A stretch of DNA of 64,000 nt, from assembly GCA_021234155.1 (NCBI GenBank), contig JAJEKV010000025.1:2317339-2381338 (forward strand). The letters run 5' to 3'. Numbering within the stretch: the stretch's first letter is position 1; each line of letters starts with the position of its first letter. The notes beneath the pieces were generated by a model that saw nothing but the letters and a program-made list of their open reading frames with translations, was not told where the DNA came from and searched no databases. Both the position numbers and the translations under genes were made by a program. This document shows, piece by piece, positions 35,001 through 46,209 of this stretch. The stretch is from Isoetes taiwanensis. Taxonomy: Eukaryota; Streptophyta; Lycopodiopsida; Isoetales; Isoetaceae.

Positions 35001-38000
35001 CGTCCCGCCGTCGGGCCTTTGGGAGAGGACGTTCGGGGCAAGCTGCCTCCCACGTGGTTTTAAGGTTTAAGATCTTCCGGCGTCAAGATCCTCCCTCTCA
35101 CGGAAAAGGACGGTGCAAGGTCACGGGGCCGGATCCGGCAAGGGCAAGGGTGCCAACACACCACCCGGCCCCGGGTTTTGTTGTTGGGCGGCACCCTTCC
35201 CCAATTCGAACGAGTCCGGGACTTTGCGTGGAGGCCTCAAGGGAGGGTAGAGGCCATACCCCAAGAGACGGACCCCAAAATAGTTCCCGAGGGAGCCGCC
35301 ACGCCACCTCCTCCGGTGGAGCCGAGACGCGAATGCTTTCGCCCCCCGGCTTCGGTTCGTCTATCCGCCGTTGAATCCTCTTTTCAATGGCCCTGCCGGC
35401 GGGTTCCAAAAATTCAAGATCCGTCCGAGAGCTTGCCAAACCGCGAAGCGTGCTTTGGACGGTTGTGCGAAAATCCAAGGGTCTTGCCATTCGGGCAGTC
35501 AGGGGTCTCCGGAATGGCGATTCGACTTCGCCATTATGTCCGGAATGGCGGCATTACCCTAGTGACCAGGTTACACGGTCAATTTCTCCAAAGAAGGGAA
35601 CACGAACGCCACACATGGCAGTATTCCACAGCCACCTCCCAAGCCAATTGACTACAGAGTGTTGGATATGAGGCGCTTTGGAGCTTCTTGGAGATGGGAT
35701 GGTCTTTTGCCCATAAAACTTGGTAACCTCGCATAATGCCGCGTCGAGTCCATTGGAACAAATCGGTTCGCGATTCTGAGAAGGGGAAGCTGCCCGTCCG
35801 TCGTCGCGGCCTTTGGGGGAGGACGCTCGGGACAAGCTGCCTCCGGGTGGTTTTAAGGTTCCGTATTCTGGCGTCAACATCCTCCCTCTAGGCGAGGACA
35901 CTGTGCAAGGTCCTGGACGGATCCGGAAAGGGCAAGGGTGCCGACACACACCGCCCCGTCCATTTTTGTTCCGGGCGGCACCCTTTCCCAATTGAACGAG
36001 TCCAAGCCTTGGTCCCCTCGCATAATGCGGGCGTTTCGAGTCCATTGGAACAGTCGGTTCGCACTTGGGCGGGGAAGCTGCCGGGTCCGTCGGGGCCTTT
36101 GGGAGAGGGCGGGGGCAAAAGCCGCCTCCCCCGCGGGTTTTAAGGTTCCGTCTTAAGCGTCAACATCCTCCCTCTAGGCGAGGACACTGTGCAAGGTCCT
36201 GGACGGATCCGGCAAGGGCAAGGGTGCCAACACACCCGCCCCCGTCCGCCTTTGTTGTTGGGCGGCACCCTTTCCCAATTCGAACGAGTCCAGGACTTTG
36301 CGTGGAGGCCTCAAGGGAGGGTAGAGGCCATACCCCAAGAGACGGACCCCAAAATAGTTCCCGAGGGAGCCCGTACTGCCACCGCTCCTCCGTGGAGCCG
36401 TACGCGAATGCTCGCCCTCCCCGAAGCTCGGTTCGTCTATCTCGCCGTTGAATCCTCTTTTCAATGGCCCCGCTTCAGCGAGTTCAAAAAAATTCAAGAT
36501 CCGTCCCGTGAGCTTGCCAAACCCATGGCGTGCTTTGGGCGGTTGTCGCGAAAAATCCAAGGGTCTTGCCATTCGGCAATCGGGGTCTCGGGAATGGCGA
36601 TTCGACTTCGCCATTATGTCGGGAATGGTGGCATGACCCTAGTGACCAGGTTACACGGTCAATTTCTCCAAAGAAGGGAACACGAACGCCACACATGGCA
36701 AAAGTATTCCCGCGACCACCTCCCAAGCCAATTGACTACTGGAGTCTTTGGATATGAGGGCTTTGGAGCTTCTTGGAGATGGGATGGTCTTCGCCTGAAA
36801 CTTGGTAACCTGCATAATGCGGCGTTTCGAGTCCATTGGAGCAGTCGGTTGATTCTCGAGAAGGGGAAGTCGCCCGTCCGTCGTCCGCTGCCTTTTGGGG
36901 AGGACGCTTCGGGACAAGCCTCCGGGTGGTTTTAAGGTTCCCAGATTTTGGCGTCAACATCCTCCCTCTAGGCGAGGACACTGTGCAAGGTCCTGGACGG
37001 ATCCGAAAGGGCAAGGGTGCCGACACCCGCCCCGTCCCGCCGCCGCTGTTCGGGCGGCACCCTTTCCCAATTCGAACGAGTCCAAGCCTTGGTCCCCCGT
37101 GATAATGCCGGGCGTTCGAGTCCATTGGAACAGTCGGTTCGCAATTCTCGGGCGGGAAGCTGCCCGTCCGGCCGTCGGGGCCTTTGGGAGAGGACGTTCG
37201 GGGCAAGCTGCCCCCGGGTTTTAAGGTTCCGATCTTACGGCCTCAAGATCCTCCCTCACGCAAGGACACGGTGCAAGGTCCTGGGACGGATCCGGCAAGG
37301 GCAAGGGTGCCAACACACCCGCCCCGCCCCGGCCGCCTTTGTTGTTGGGCTGCACCCTTCCCCAATTCGAACGAGTCCAGGACTTTGCGTGGAGGCCTCA
37401 AGGGAGGGTAGAGGCCATACCCCAAGAGACGGACCCCAAAATAGTTCCCGAGGGAGCCCGTACTGCCACCGCTCCTCCGTGGAGCCGACAGCGAATCTTT
37501 CGCCCCGGCTCGGTTCGTCTATCCGCCGTTGAATCCTCTTTTTCAATGGCCACGCTTCGGCAGGTTCCAAAAATTCAAGATCCGTCCGTGAGCTTGCCAA
37601 ACCATGGCGCGTGCTTTGGGCGGTTGTCAGCGAAAATCCAAGGGTCTTGCCATTCGGCGTCGGGGTCTCGGGAATGGCGATTCGACTTCGCCATTATGTC
37701 CGAATGGCGGCATTACCCTAGTGACCAGGTTACACGGTCAATTTCTCCAAAGAAGGGAACACTTAACGCCACACATGGCGGTATTCCACGACCACCTCCC
37801 AAGCCAATTGACTACTGAGTCTTTGGATATGAGGCGCTTTGGAGCTTCTTGGAGATGGGATGGTCTTCGCCCGCGAAACTTGGTAACTTTTGCATAATGC
37901 CTGCCGCTCGAGTCCATTGGAACAGTCGGTTCGCGATTCGAGAAGGGGAAGCCGCCCGTCCGTCGTCGCTGCCTTTGGGGGAGGACGCGGGACAAAGCCG

Positions 38001-39986
38001 CCTCCCGGGTGGTTTTTAAGGTTCCGTGATTACGGCGTCAACATCCTCCCTCTAGGGAGGACACCGTGCAAGGTCTGGGACGGATCCGAAAGGGCAAGGG
38101 TGCCGACACACCGCCCGCCCCGGCCATTCTTTGCCGGGCGGCACCCTTTCCCAATTGAACGAAGTCCAAGCCTTGGTCCCCCTCGCATAATGCCGGGCGT
38201 TCGGAGTCCATTGGAAAGTCGGTTCGCAATTCTGGGCGGGAAGCTGCCCGCCCGTCGCCGGGGCCTTTGGGAGAGGACGTTCGGGCAAGCCGCCTCCCCG
38301 TGGGGTTTTAAGGTTCCGTCTTCTGGCGTCAAGATCCTCCCTCTACGCAAGGACACGGTGCAAGGTCCTGGACGGATCCGGCAAGGGCAAGGGTGCCAAC
38401 ACACCCGCCCCGCCCCGCCCGCCTGTTGTTGGCGGCACCCTTCCCCAACGAACGAGTCCGGGACTTTGCGTGGAGGCCTCAAGGGAGGGTAGAGGCCATA
38501 CCCCAAGAGACGGACCCCAAAATAGTTCAGGGGAGCTCTGCGACGCCACCGCTCCGCGTGGAGCCGATGCCTTGAATGCTCGCCCCCGGCTTCGGTTCGT
38601 CTATCGGCCGTTGAATCCTCTTTTCAATGGCCCCGCTTCGAAGCGTGTTCCAAAAATTCAAGATCCGTCCGTGAGCTTGCCAAACCGCGAAGCGTGCTTT
38701 GGACGGTTGTGCGAAAATCCAAGGGTCTTGCCATTCGGGCAGTCAGGGGTCTCCGGAATGGCGATTCGACTTCGCCATTATGTCCGGAATGGCGGCATTA
38801 CCCTAGTGACCAGGTTACACGGTCAATTTCTCCAAAGAAGGGAACACTAACGCCACACATGGCGGTATTCCACGACCACCTCCCAAGCCAATTGACTACT
38901 GGGAGGCTTTGGATATGAGGGCTTTGGAGCTTCTTGGAGATGGGATGGTCTTCGCCCTTGAAACTTGGTAACTGCATAATGCCGGCTGTTTCGAGTCCAT
39001 TGGAAGCGGTCGGTTCGCGATTCTCGAGAAGGGAAGTCTGCCCGCCCGTCGTCGCGGCCTTTGGGGAGGACGCTTCGGGACAAAGCCGCCTCGTGGTGGT
39101 TTTAAGGTTCCGTGATTCAAGGCGTCAACATCCTCCCTCTAGGCGAGGACAGCGTGTAAGGTCCTCGACGGATCCGGAAGGGCAAGGGTGCCGACACACC
39201 CGCCCGTCGGCCCCTTTATTCTTTGGCGGCACCCTTTCCCATTCAACGAGTCCAAGCCTTGGTCCCCTCGTGATAATGCCGGCGCTTCCGAGTCCATTGG
39301 AACATTCGGTTCGCAGTTGGGGCGGGAAGCTGCCCGTCCGGCCGCCGGGCCTTTGGGAGAGGACGTTGAGGGGCAAGCTGCCTCCCCGTGGTTTTAAGGT
39401 TCCGTCTTTCGGCGCCAAGATCCTCCTCTACGCCAAGGACACGGTGCAAGGTCTGGGGCCGGATCCGGCAAGGGCAAGGGTGCCAACACACCCGCCCCCG
39501 GCCCGGTACCGTTGTTGTTGGGCGGCACCCTTCCCCAATTGAGCGAGTCCGGGACTTTTGCATGGAGGCCTCAAGGGAGGGTAGAGGCCATACCCCAAGA
39601 GACGGACCCCAAAATAGTTCCCGAGGGAGCCCGTACTGCCACCGCTCCTCCATGGAGCCGTACGCGAATGCTCGCCCTCCCGAAGCTCGGTTCGTCTATC
39701 TGGCCGTTGAATCCTCTTTTCAATGGCCCTGCTTCGAGCAGGTTCCAAAAAATTCAAGATCCGTCCGGCAGAGCTTGCCAAACCGCGAAGCGTGCTTTGG
39801 ACGGTTGTGCGAAAATCCAAGGGTCTTGCCATTCGGGCAGTCAGGGGTCTTCGGAATGGCGATTCGACTTTGCCATTATGTCCGGAATGGCGGCATTACC
39901 CTAGTGACCAGGTTACACGGTCAATTTCTCCAAAGAAGGGAACACGAACGCCACACATGGCAGTATTCCACAGCCACCTCCCAAGC
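26025..39986. repeat. Higher-order tandem array, ~13 units of ~1.08 kb
   Basis: The anchor CTAGTGACCAGGTTACACGG recurs near 26936, 28014, 29101, 30193, 31186, 32282, 33372, 34465, 35558, 36640, 37720, 38803 and 39901. Spacings are 1078-1098 bases except one of 993. Each unit contains two related ~330-base modules (A with GCCGACACACC, B with GCCAACACACC; both with GTCCATTGGAAC, GGTTTTAAGGTTCC, CATCCTCCCTC or GATCCTCCCTC, and GACGGATCCG), then a unique part with AGACGGACCCCAAAA and TTCCAAAAATTCAAGATCCG. Frames shift between units by non-triplet indels, so the array is judged non-coding. The first unit is partial. The last stops mid-unit at CCTCCCAAGC, where the CACTA 3' end begins. Confidence 0.9.
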
Positions 39987-40082
39987 GAACGTAGACGATC
40001 GACGTTGACCGGTGGACGTCGACCTGTTTAGGTCGATAATCGACGGACAAATGTCGATTATCTACGTTGGTCCCTTGTAGTG
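39987..40082. repeat. 3' terminal block of the CACTA element
   Basis: GACGATCGACGTTGACC, GTCGACCTGTTTAGGTCGAT and AATCGACGG-ACAAATGTCGATTATC precede the end CCCTTGTAGTG. The motifs match the palindromic type at the left end. Confidence 0.7.
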
Positions 40083-40463
40083 AAATGCTTTAACAGATGT
40101 GGTCATTTCATAGCCATAGCCTGCTAATTCATGTAACAGTATTCTTTTCTACATGATCTTTGCAAATTTTCAACTGAAAGCATTTCTTGGACATTAATTT
40201 TGCAAGTTCTGGGAATGCACTGGCCTTACATGTGATTCAAGTACCTTATATGTGATTCAAGTACCGGGTAATTAAATTTTGTATTCTATTTATCTTTATT
40301 ACAGAAATTAGCTATGGAGATGCTTGAACGCTACTGCTTGCCTTTAGATGTTTATACTTTGCGATTGTATTATTGGTCTCGGTCTCTATAGATGCTAATA
40401 AACCTTTCTTTATTTCTTTGTACATGTGTGCTAATGGAAGAGGAATATTGTAATGAATTGCAG
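40083..40463. other. Right flank of the CACTA element
   Basis: No complete gene. ACAGAAATTAGCTATGGAGA at about 40302 recurs (with CAGAAATTAGC...) at about 40995, so a direct repeat brackets the CNGC exon. Confidence 0.5.
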
Positions 40464-40598
40464 TCTAGGCTTGCTTATGTTCCCAAGGGGTTGTCAATAG
40501 AAGCTGGAGACCTTATCGCAGATCCCAAACAGATTCTTCTCAACTATTTGAAAGGCTGGTTTTTATTTGATTTAGTTGCTGTGGTGCCTCTACCTCAG
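40464..40598 (+). pseudogene. Isolated exon of a cyclic nucleotide-gated channel
   Basis: This 135-bp exon has a good acceptor (TTGCAG|TCTAGG) and donor (CCTCAG|GTATGTG) and codes for exactly 45 residues in phase 0, ending YLKGWFLFDLVAVVPLPQ. The pattern (GDLIADPKQI, then YL-x-x-WF-x-x-DL-x-A-x-x-PLPQ) is the S2-S3 linker and S3 helix of plant cyclic nucleotide-gated channels; Shaker-type K+ channels are related but fit less well. No neighbouring CNGC exon was found within about 0.5 kb on either side, so this is most likely a gene fragment left or carried by transposon activity. An upstream start codon at 40392 is probably intron. Confidence 0.7.
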
Positions 40599-41009
40599 GT
40601 ATGTGGTATATTTACCCCTCTTTCAAAGAACTAGGATAATCGAGATAACAAAGCAAAAGAACAACTCTGTAGAAGAATTAAATCGTTTAATGTGAAAGCT
40701 GCTCCAAATCATGCTGGTTCACCTGCTGCCTCGTCAGTTTTAGATGGGCACTGCAAAGGTATATTGGAATGGAGGTACGTTATCCATTGAGACGCCAAGA
40801 GTATTAACATCTTAACTTTCCTTGCAAACCAACATGTCATTTGATCAGCCACTGCTTTTGATGAGCTATAAGCCAGCCAAGGAAGTCTCAGGTGGCCCTC
40901 TCGTGTGGCCCCAAAGTAGTATAACTGATGTAAAAAAAGAGAGTACTTCGAAAGCCACTATAAGTTGTAGGGGTTTAGCATTATATTATTGTAGCAGAAA
41001 TTAGCTATG

Positions 41010-41460
41010 GAGATGCAATGCAATTATTATGCTTGTGGTGATCAATCAGCTCTAGAAGAGGGGAAAATAGTTCATGCTTATAGTTATAAACAAGGTCTCT
41101 CAAATGTTTTATCAAATGCAATTTGAAGGTTTAGTGGCTGACAAGGTTACGTTCATCAGTATTAATGCACGCACTACTTTGGCAGCACTGGAAAATGGAA
41201 GAAGGTTTCCTGCTCTGATATATATCTCATACTTCTCATGAACAGGACGTCACCATTGGAACTGCCCTTGTTCATATGTATGCTAGTTGTGGTAGTTTAG
41301 AGGATGCTAAGTTAACTTTAAACAAATATTTGTCAGTAGATCTATTTCTGTGGAATGCTTCGCTTGCAGCATATGCATAGCAAAGTTGTGGGCATGAAAC
41401 CCTCGAATTATTTAAACAGATGTATTGCATACTTTTGCTTCCAGACAGGGTGAGTGATTA
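41010..41460 (+). pseudogene. PPR gene fragment, plus strand
   Basis: Translated pieces follow the plant PPR (PLS-type) repeat pattern: ACGDQSALEEGKIVHAYSYK near 41030, DKVTFISINARTTLAALENG near 41140, then TIGTALVHMYASCGSLEDAK near 41250 and LELFKQM near 41410. Stops and frame changes separate them. Such proteins bind organellar RNA for editing or processing. The order of repeats is collinear with the other fragment at 41630-42432 but the orientation is opposite. Confidence 0.65.
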
Positions 41461-41624
41461 GCTTGCTTGGAGGATGTACTCACTGTGATTATCATAGACA
41501 TAAGCGAAGGTTGCATACATTGGTAGTTTACATGTGGTAATAACATTATATCAGCTAATTGTGAAGTTCTTATAAGATTTCTTGCATCCTTTATGTGTAA
41601 GCACTTGATCTTTAGCTCTTAACT

Positions 41625-42432
41625 TTGATCTTCTGCCTCATCAAGCAAACCAAAACGCCCAAGGTGATCAAGAAGGCAGTCATAGTAATCAGTCAGTTGT
41701 TGGTGACACATTCTTATGGTTACTGATGTAAAGGAAATGGTGAAACCCCTCATGTATTAAACCTGCATGGCTACATGCTGACAGAATGGCAACAAATGTG
41801 ATTCGATCTGGAATGGTTCTTTCAGAAAGAAATTGTGTAAATAATTTTAGAGCCTTAATGCCATTCCCATTCTGTCCATATACTGCAATCATTGCATTCC
41901 ATGCTATTACATCACGCATGACCATATTATCAAACACCTCTCGCGCTCCCTCTACATGACCACACTTTCCATACATATTGACAAGAGCAGTGCTGACAAA
42001 GACATCTAAATCTATACCTTTGGCTACTACCGAAGCATGCACCTCGCCCTTCAGCTATGGCTCCCAAGCCTGCCCACGCTTCTAATATGCTAACATATGT
42101 GAACTCATTTGGGAGCAAGCTGCAATGATGGCAGTCCAGGATATTATATCCTGTTCTAGTAGTTTTGCAAATACATTTCTTGCAGTATCAACTCTGCCAC
42201 ATTTACTATACAGGTTAACAAGCGATGTGGCAACAACAACATCCAATTCATAACCATTGTCCATAACAAATGCATGCAAGTACTTCCCATCTTCTAAGGC
42301 TGTTAGACACGCACATGCATCAAGCAAACTAACAAACGTGGCCTTGTTTGGCTTTATGGATCTCTGCTGCATGTGTTTAAAGAGTCTGAGGGCTTCCATG
42401 TTACACTTGTTGTGGCTGTACAAGGCAAACAT
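41625..42432 (-). pseudogene. PPR gene fragment, minus strand, frameshifted
   Basis: Reading right to left, 42432-42100 gives about three PPR motifs (SIKPNKATFVSLLDACACLT, VVATSLVNLYSKCGRVDTAR, DIISWTAIIAACSQ). After a deletion near 42115, PNEFTYVSILEAWAGLGAIA follows, then a frameshift near 42045, then DVFVSTALVNMYGKCGHVEG, DVIAWNAMIAVYGQNGNGIK and ITFVAILSACSHAGLIHEGF. A duplicated CTGA near 41686-41693 produces a stop, after which YYDCLLDHLGRFG is readable in another frame. The last motif is the typical lead-in to an E/DYW domain, but that domain is absent. It is a dead member of the PLS class. Confidence 0.8.
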
Positions 42433-42500
42433 GGCAATGCCAAAGTTGTGGTTGCTGCTATTATTGAATTTCTATTCTAGTCTTCAGAAACCCTGTCACA

Positions 42501-42566
42501 GTGACTGGAATCTGCAGGTGAAGTGACTGGAATCTGCAGGTGAAGTGACTGGAATCTGCTGGCTCT
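42501..42566. repeat. 22-bp tandem repeat, three copies
   Basis: GTGACTGGAATCTGCAGGTG plus AA is repeated at 42501, 42523 and 42545; the third copy diverges at its end. Confidence 0.9.
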
Positions 42567-43141
42567 GTAGGTGAAGAAGTTCTGCTTGGAAAACAAGGAT
42601 GCTTTTGAGGTGACAGGCCATATCCATTTCACCACACAACTCTGCCTTCCCTGCTGCCAGAATCTGTCTGTGTTCAACTTGTTATTAATCTTATCTGTCT
42701 TATTAATCTTTTGTTAATTTGCCATTCCCTTGTACTTTAATAAAGAAGCACCTTGCTAGCAAGAAGCTTGGCTCTAAAGCACGACTTCCCCATGTGCTCT
42801 TAACGAATTTCCTTCATTCCATTACATTCTCAATCTATGTTCACTATTGAAGGGCGGATCATGTTTTCTAGGCTGGTGAGGACATCAAATATGTTTGCAA
42901 ACAAAGAGTACATTATGTGCGCTACTGTACATTTATTGGGTTTGTTAGCTTCTTGTTTTTATCAGTATCTTATTAAGAAGCTACATCAAAAGTGTTGAAT
43001 AAGAATATGCTAGAGAGTAAATAATGTTGGGTTGGGAGATATATATTAGTACCAAAAGAGTGTGTCTCTGAGTCAATATTATGTAAATGCAGATTTCCAG
43101 AAAGTGAACTTGCTGGTTGACTCTATTTGCAGATAGAGCAT
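42567..43141. other. Intergenic before the hAT element
   Basis: No recognisable gene. GTTGACTCTATTTGCAG at about 43116-43132 could be the acceptor of a hAT intron. Confidence 0.4.
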
Positions 43142-45935
43142 TGATGCCTATTTTTCTTCCCAACGAGAAGACATTCCAAGTACAAGTTCACCTAATGCTT
43201 CATTTGATGATGCTAGCGGTTCTCAAGAGACATTTATCTCCCAGTCAAATTCTGATATGCATATGTTTGGTCCTATTTTAGTAAATAATGTTGGAGATGG
43301 AGAAATTGTTGTAGGAATAGACAAGGATTTGGTTAACAGTACAGGCAATGGACAAGATGACACAACCAATGATAAGGAAGAGAAAAAAGGAAGAAACAGA
43401 AAGAGTGGAGATTGGGATGCAGGCCGAAGGTTTAAGATTAATTGGGCCGAGAAATACTTGTACATTGAAGAAGAACTTGATCCTAAGAGGGGACCAGCAA
43501 AAAGGACTCGCTGTGTGCCTTGTTCTTGGAAGGACAGAAAACCTTGTTTGTTGCAATTAAAAGTGGACACGATTGAGAAACACATGTGTAAGATGTATGT
43601 GAAGAAAACTATTGATGGGAAGGAAGTTAGTGTGATTGAATGGAACTAGAATTGCAAACATAAGAGGTATGTTAAGGAATACCAAGAGCATCTAAAGGCT
43701 AAAGGAAGGAAGGAAGGAAGGAAGGAAGGAAGGAAGGAAGGAAGGAAGTTTATTTTAACGTCCACAGAGGCCAGATGCCTATGAGATGGTACAAGAGATG
43801 AGAAGTAGAGCACCTTCAATTCCAAACATGTGGCAAAAAATGTTGGACAGACATCTCAGGGAGAAACTTGTGTAGTTTCAAACAGTTTATCATATCTTGC
43901 AACTAGGCCGTCCTATGACAGATTATGAAAAGCATAAACAGTTTGTGAAACTCCAAGGCAATCCCAACTTTCCGCATTCCCATTGGTCAAGAACAAGTGC
44001 TTGGGAATTTGCAAAGGCAATGAATGAAGTGATCAAGCAAGATCTAAATGAGATTGTTAAAAATTGTGACTACTTTGTACTTTCTTTAGATGAAGGTACT
44101 TCAAAAGATAATATTATATGGATTTGCATGATAGTTTACCATGTGAACGGCCACATCCGACAAGCAGAGTTTGCTGGAATTATAGAACTGAAAAATAATG
44201 CAACAGTAGAAAATGTATTTGAATTGTGAAGGAAACTTACTTACAACATTCCAATTAACTCCAAGTGAGATTGCAGCGAAACTTGTGTGTGTTGGAGTAG
44301 ATGGGGCCTCAGTTATGCAAGGCAGTAGAACGAGATTGTGTGTACGGATCCAAACAGCTTTGGCACCATATATGATTGGTATTCATTGCATGGCGCATAG
44401 GGTTAATTTGGCATTTCAGATTGTTGATGACTTTCAATGCATTCAAAAGGTGGAAACTTTGGTGTCAGACGCGTATGCATTCTTTAGTCGCAGCCCAAAG
44501 AGGTACGTATTGTAATGCTTGCTTTAATTTATACATTCGCTTGGTGTATGGTGTGTTTGGTTTTGAGCTGTTATAACATTCGGCTCATTGTTTACAGACT
44601 TAAGAAGTTCAAGGAGATGGTCGTGGGGCTGACCAAAGGAAACAAAATGCTAAAAAATGTGGCGACAAGGTGGATTTCACTAAGTTCTCCAGCAAAGTGG
44701 CCTTTCAATGAATATGAAGCTCTTATTGCTCTGGTAGGCAAGTTAGCATCCACAAGAAAAGAGGGAGAGAAAGCGTTACAATTGCTCGAAGAACTCACCG
44801 ACATCGAAACTTTATTGACATTAGCAGGTTAGTAAAGTGCCATTACATTGCTTTTGATTCCATGCTGCTATTGTTACTACTAATTACTATATCTAATAGG
44901 GCTGTTACCAATGTTGAAAGAAATGAGCATATTATCAAAGTTGGCACAATCTAGAACTTTATATATTTCTGAATATTCTAGGGTTCGAAAGTTGGTTTGC
45001 ACAGCTCTAGATTGTTTGTACACATGTACTTCGAGTGTGTCATATAATAAGGATAAGTTTCCCGCTTGGCATAAGTTGATTCAAATAGAAGGGGAAAATA
45101 GTACAAGCTTTCTTACATACAAATGCAAGGGATTGCTTTGTATTAAGGCGCATTCAAGACTTGTGAAGGTAAGAATTGCTATTGTAATTTTGAATTATTA
45201 CTATGTCTTAATGTTTTTATTATTCAAAATCAACAGATGTATATGACTAAACCTAGGAGAAGAGGGTGTCTTCCATGTAGAACGGGTGTGAAGAGATCTG
45301 ATTTTGAAGTTATCGTATCAAAGGTACGAAAGAACTTGGCTGAAGTTGCAAAGGCATTGGCGAAACAGATTCGTGAGCGTTTTCTGAAGGATGAGCTACT
45401 AGAAGCAATGACAATTGTATATCCGCAATTCTGGATGAATTCCCAAGTAATTGAGAAGGTACAATCTGAATTTAAACGACGGTTGCATATACTGCTAGCC
45501 CATTTTGCACGATCCAGACCATTGAATGGTATCCAGGTGGAAGGCATATTGGATGAAGATAAATTATTAGCACAATCACAAACCTTTGGTTCAACTATGT
45601 GGTCACATGCTGGTCAACTTACTGATAAGGAGATTGTTAAATTTGGCTGCATTACAAAGCTCTGGAACTTGCTTGGTTACAGTCAAGTGCTTCGTGAACA
45701 CATGTCGGAATATTTTAAGCTTGTAGATCTATGTCAAACAATGATCCTAGGGTCTGTGGAAGATGAGAGGACCTTCAGCATTATGGGAGTTTTGAAAAAC
45801 AAGGTGCGCAACAAATTAACAAAAAATTTGGATCTTTGCCTTCATGCATATGGGTGCAAGTACGGATTGAACAATTTCCATATGAACGTGCATTGGCAAT
45901 GTGGAGTTTTTTTTATCTGCAAGTGTCTCCTGTAA
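43142..45935 (+). pseudogene. hAT transposase (ZNF862-like) with introns and stops
   Basis: A plus-strand gene reads in blocks. 43142-43655 has an acidic N-terminus and a BED-like zinc finger region (RCVPCSWKDRKPCLLQLKVD...EKHM). 43800-44229 includes YFVLSLDEGTSKDN. 44213-44502 includes VGVDGASVMQG and GIHCMAHRVNLA. 44600-44828 includes NVATRWISL. 45237-45935 ends with VEDERTFSIMGVLKNKVRN, the C-terminal hAT dimerisation region. GT-AG introns fit at about 44503-44599, 44829-44900 and 45169-45236. Stops at about 43648 and 43875, a frame change near 44220 and an inserted (GGAA)n/LINE tail at 43706-43795 make it a pseudogene. Terminal inverted repeats were not identified. Confidence 0.8.
43706..43795 (-). 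mobile_element. LINE 3' tail with (GGAA)n, inside the hAT gene
   Basis: Nine GGAA repeats are followed by TTTATTTTAACGTCCACAGA and GGCC-GATGCCTATGAG, which is the reverse complement of the LINE 3' end at 53060-53130. It interrupts the hAT reading frame between about 43700 and 43800. Confidence 0.65.
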
Positions 45936-46209
45936 GTGTCTTCTGTAAGTTTAAGTGTCGTGGGTTTTGTAAGACATGAAGTAACATTGTTCAATGTTTC
46001 CAAGACTAAAATACTTATTCCGTATTGAAAATGAGTTTTATTAAGTTTGGATATCTGCTTTGGACCAGGTCGAAAACATATGCATGTTTCTGTTTCACAT
46101 GCTGCATAAGAAATCCAGAATACTTTCTCTGAAGAAGCAGTGAAATCAGTAGAGCTATACAAGGTCAATATAAATATAACCAAAAGGCTATACAAGGTCA
46201 CTAAAATCA
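45936..46209. other. Intergenic between hAT and Ty3 remnants
   Basis: No gene recognised. AGTGTCTCCTGTAAGTGTCT is part of a short internal repeat at 45923-45955. Confidence 0.5.

Larger units (their letters stand above)
22066..40082. mobile_element. Large CACTA (En/Spm-type) element, 18.0 kb
   Basis: The left end is CACTACAAAAATGTTGAGCC and the right end is ...CCCTTGTAGTG, giving 8-bp inverted ends CACTACAA. AAA flanks both sides (22063-22065 and 40083-40085), the 3-bp target duplication expected for CACTA elements. Both ends carry short ATCGACGT-type palindromes, the subterminal repeats usual for this superfamily. No TnpA/TnpD-like transposase was recognised, so it is probably non-autonomous. 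Most of the interior (26.0-40.0 kb) is a tandem array. The AAA match alone is weak evidence, but together with the ends and subterminal motifs it is convincing. Confidence 0.75.

Noticed and set aside
26025-39986. rDNA intergenic spacer or an rRNA array
   Set aside because: No 18S, 5.8S, 25S or 5S rRNA stretch was recognised in the units, and the array sits inside transposon ends.
26180-40008. Many ORFs of 60-280 codons across the tandem array on both strands
   Set aside because: They change frame between units through non-triplet indels, lack domains and exist on both strands at once. GC-rich repeat DNA has few stops, so open frames are expected.
40392-40463. Start of the CNGC coding sequence at the ATG at 40392
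   Set aside because: The stretch before 40464 does not resemble channel sequence and ends in a splice acceptor, so it is read as intron.
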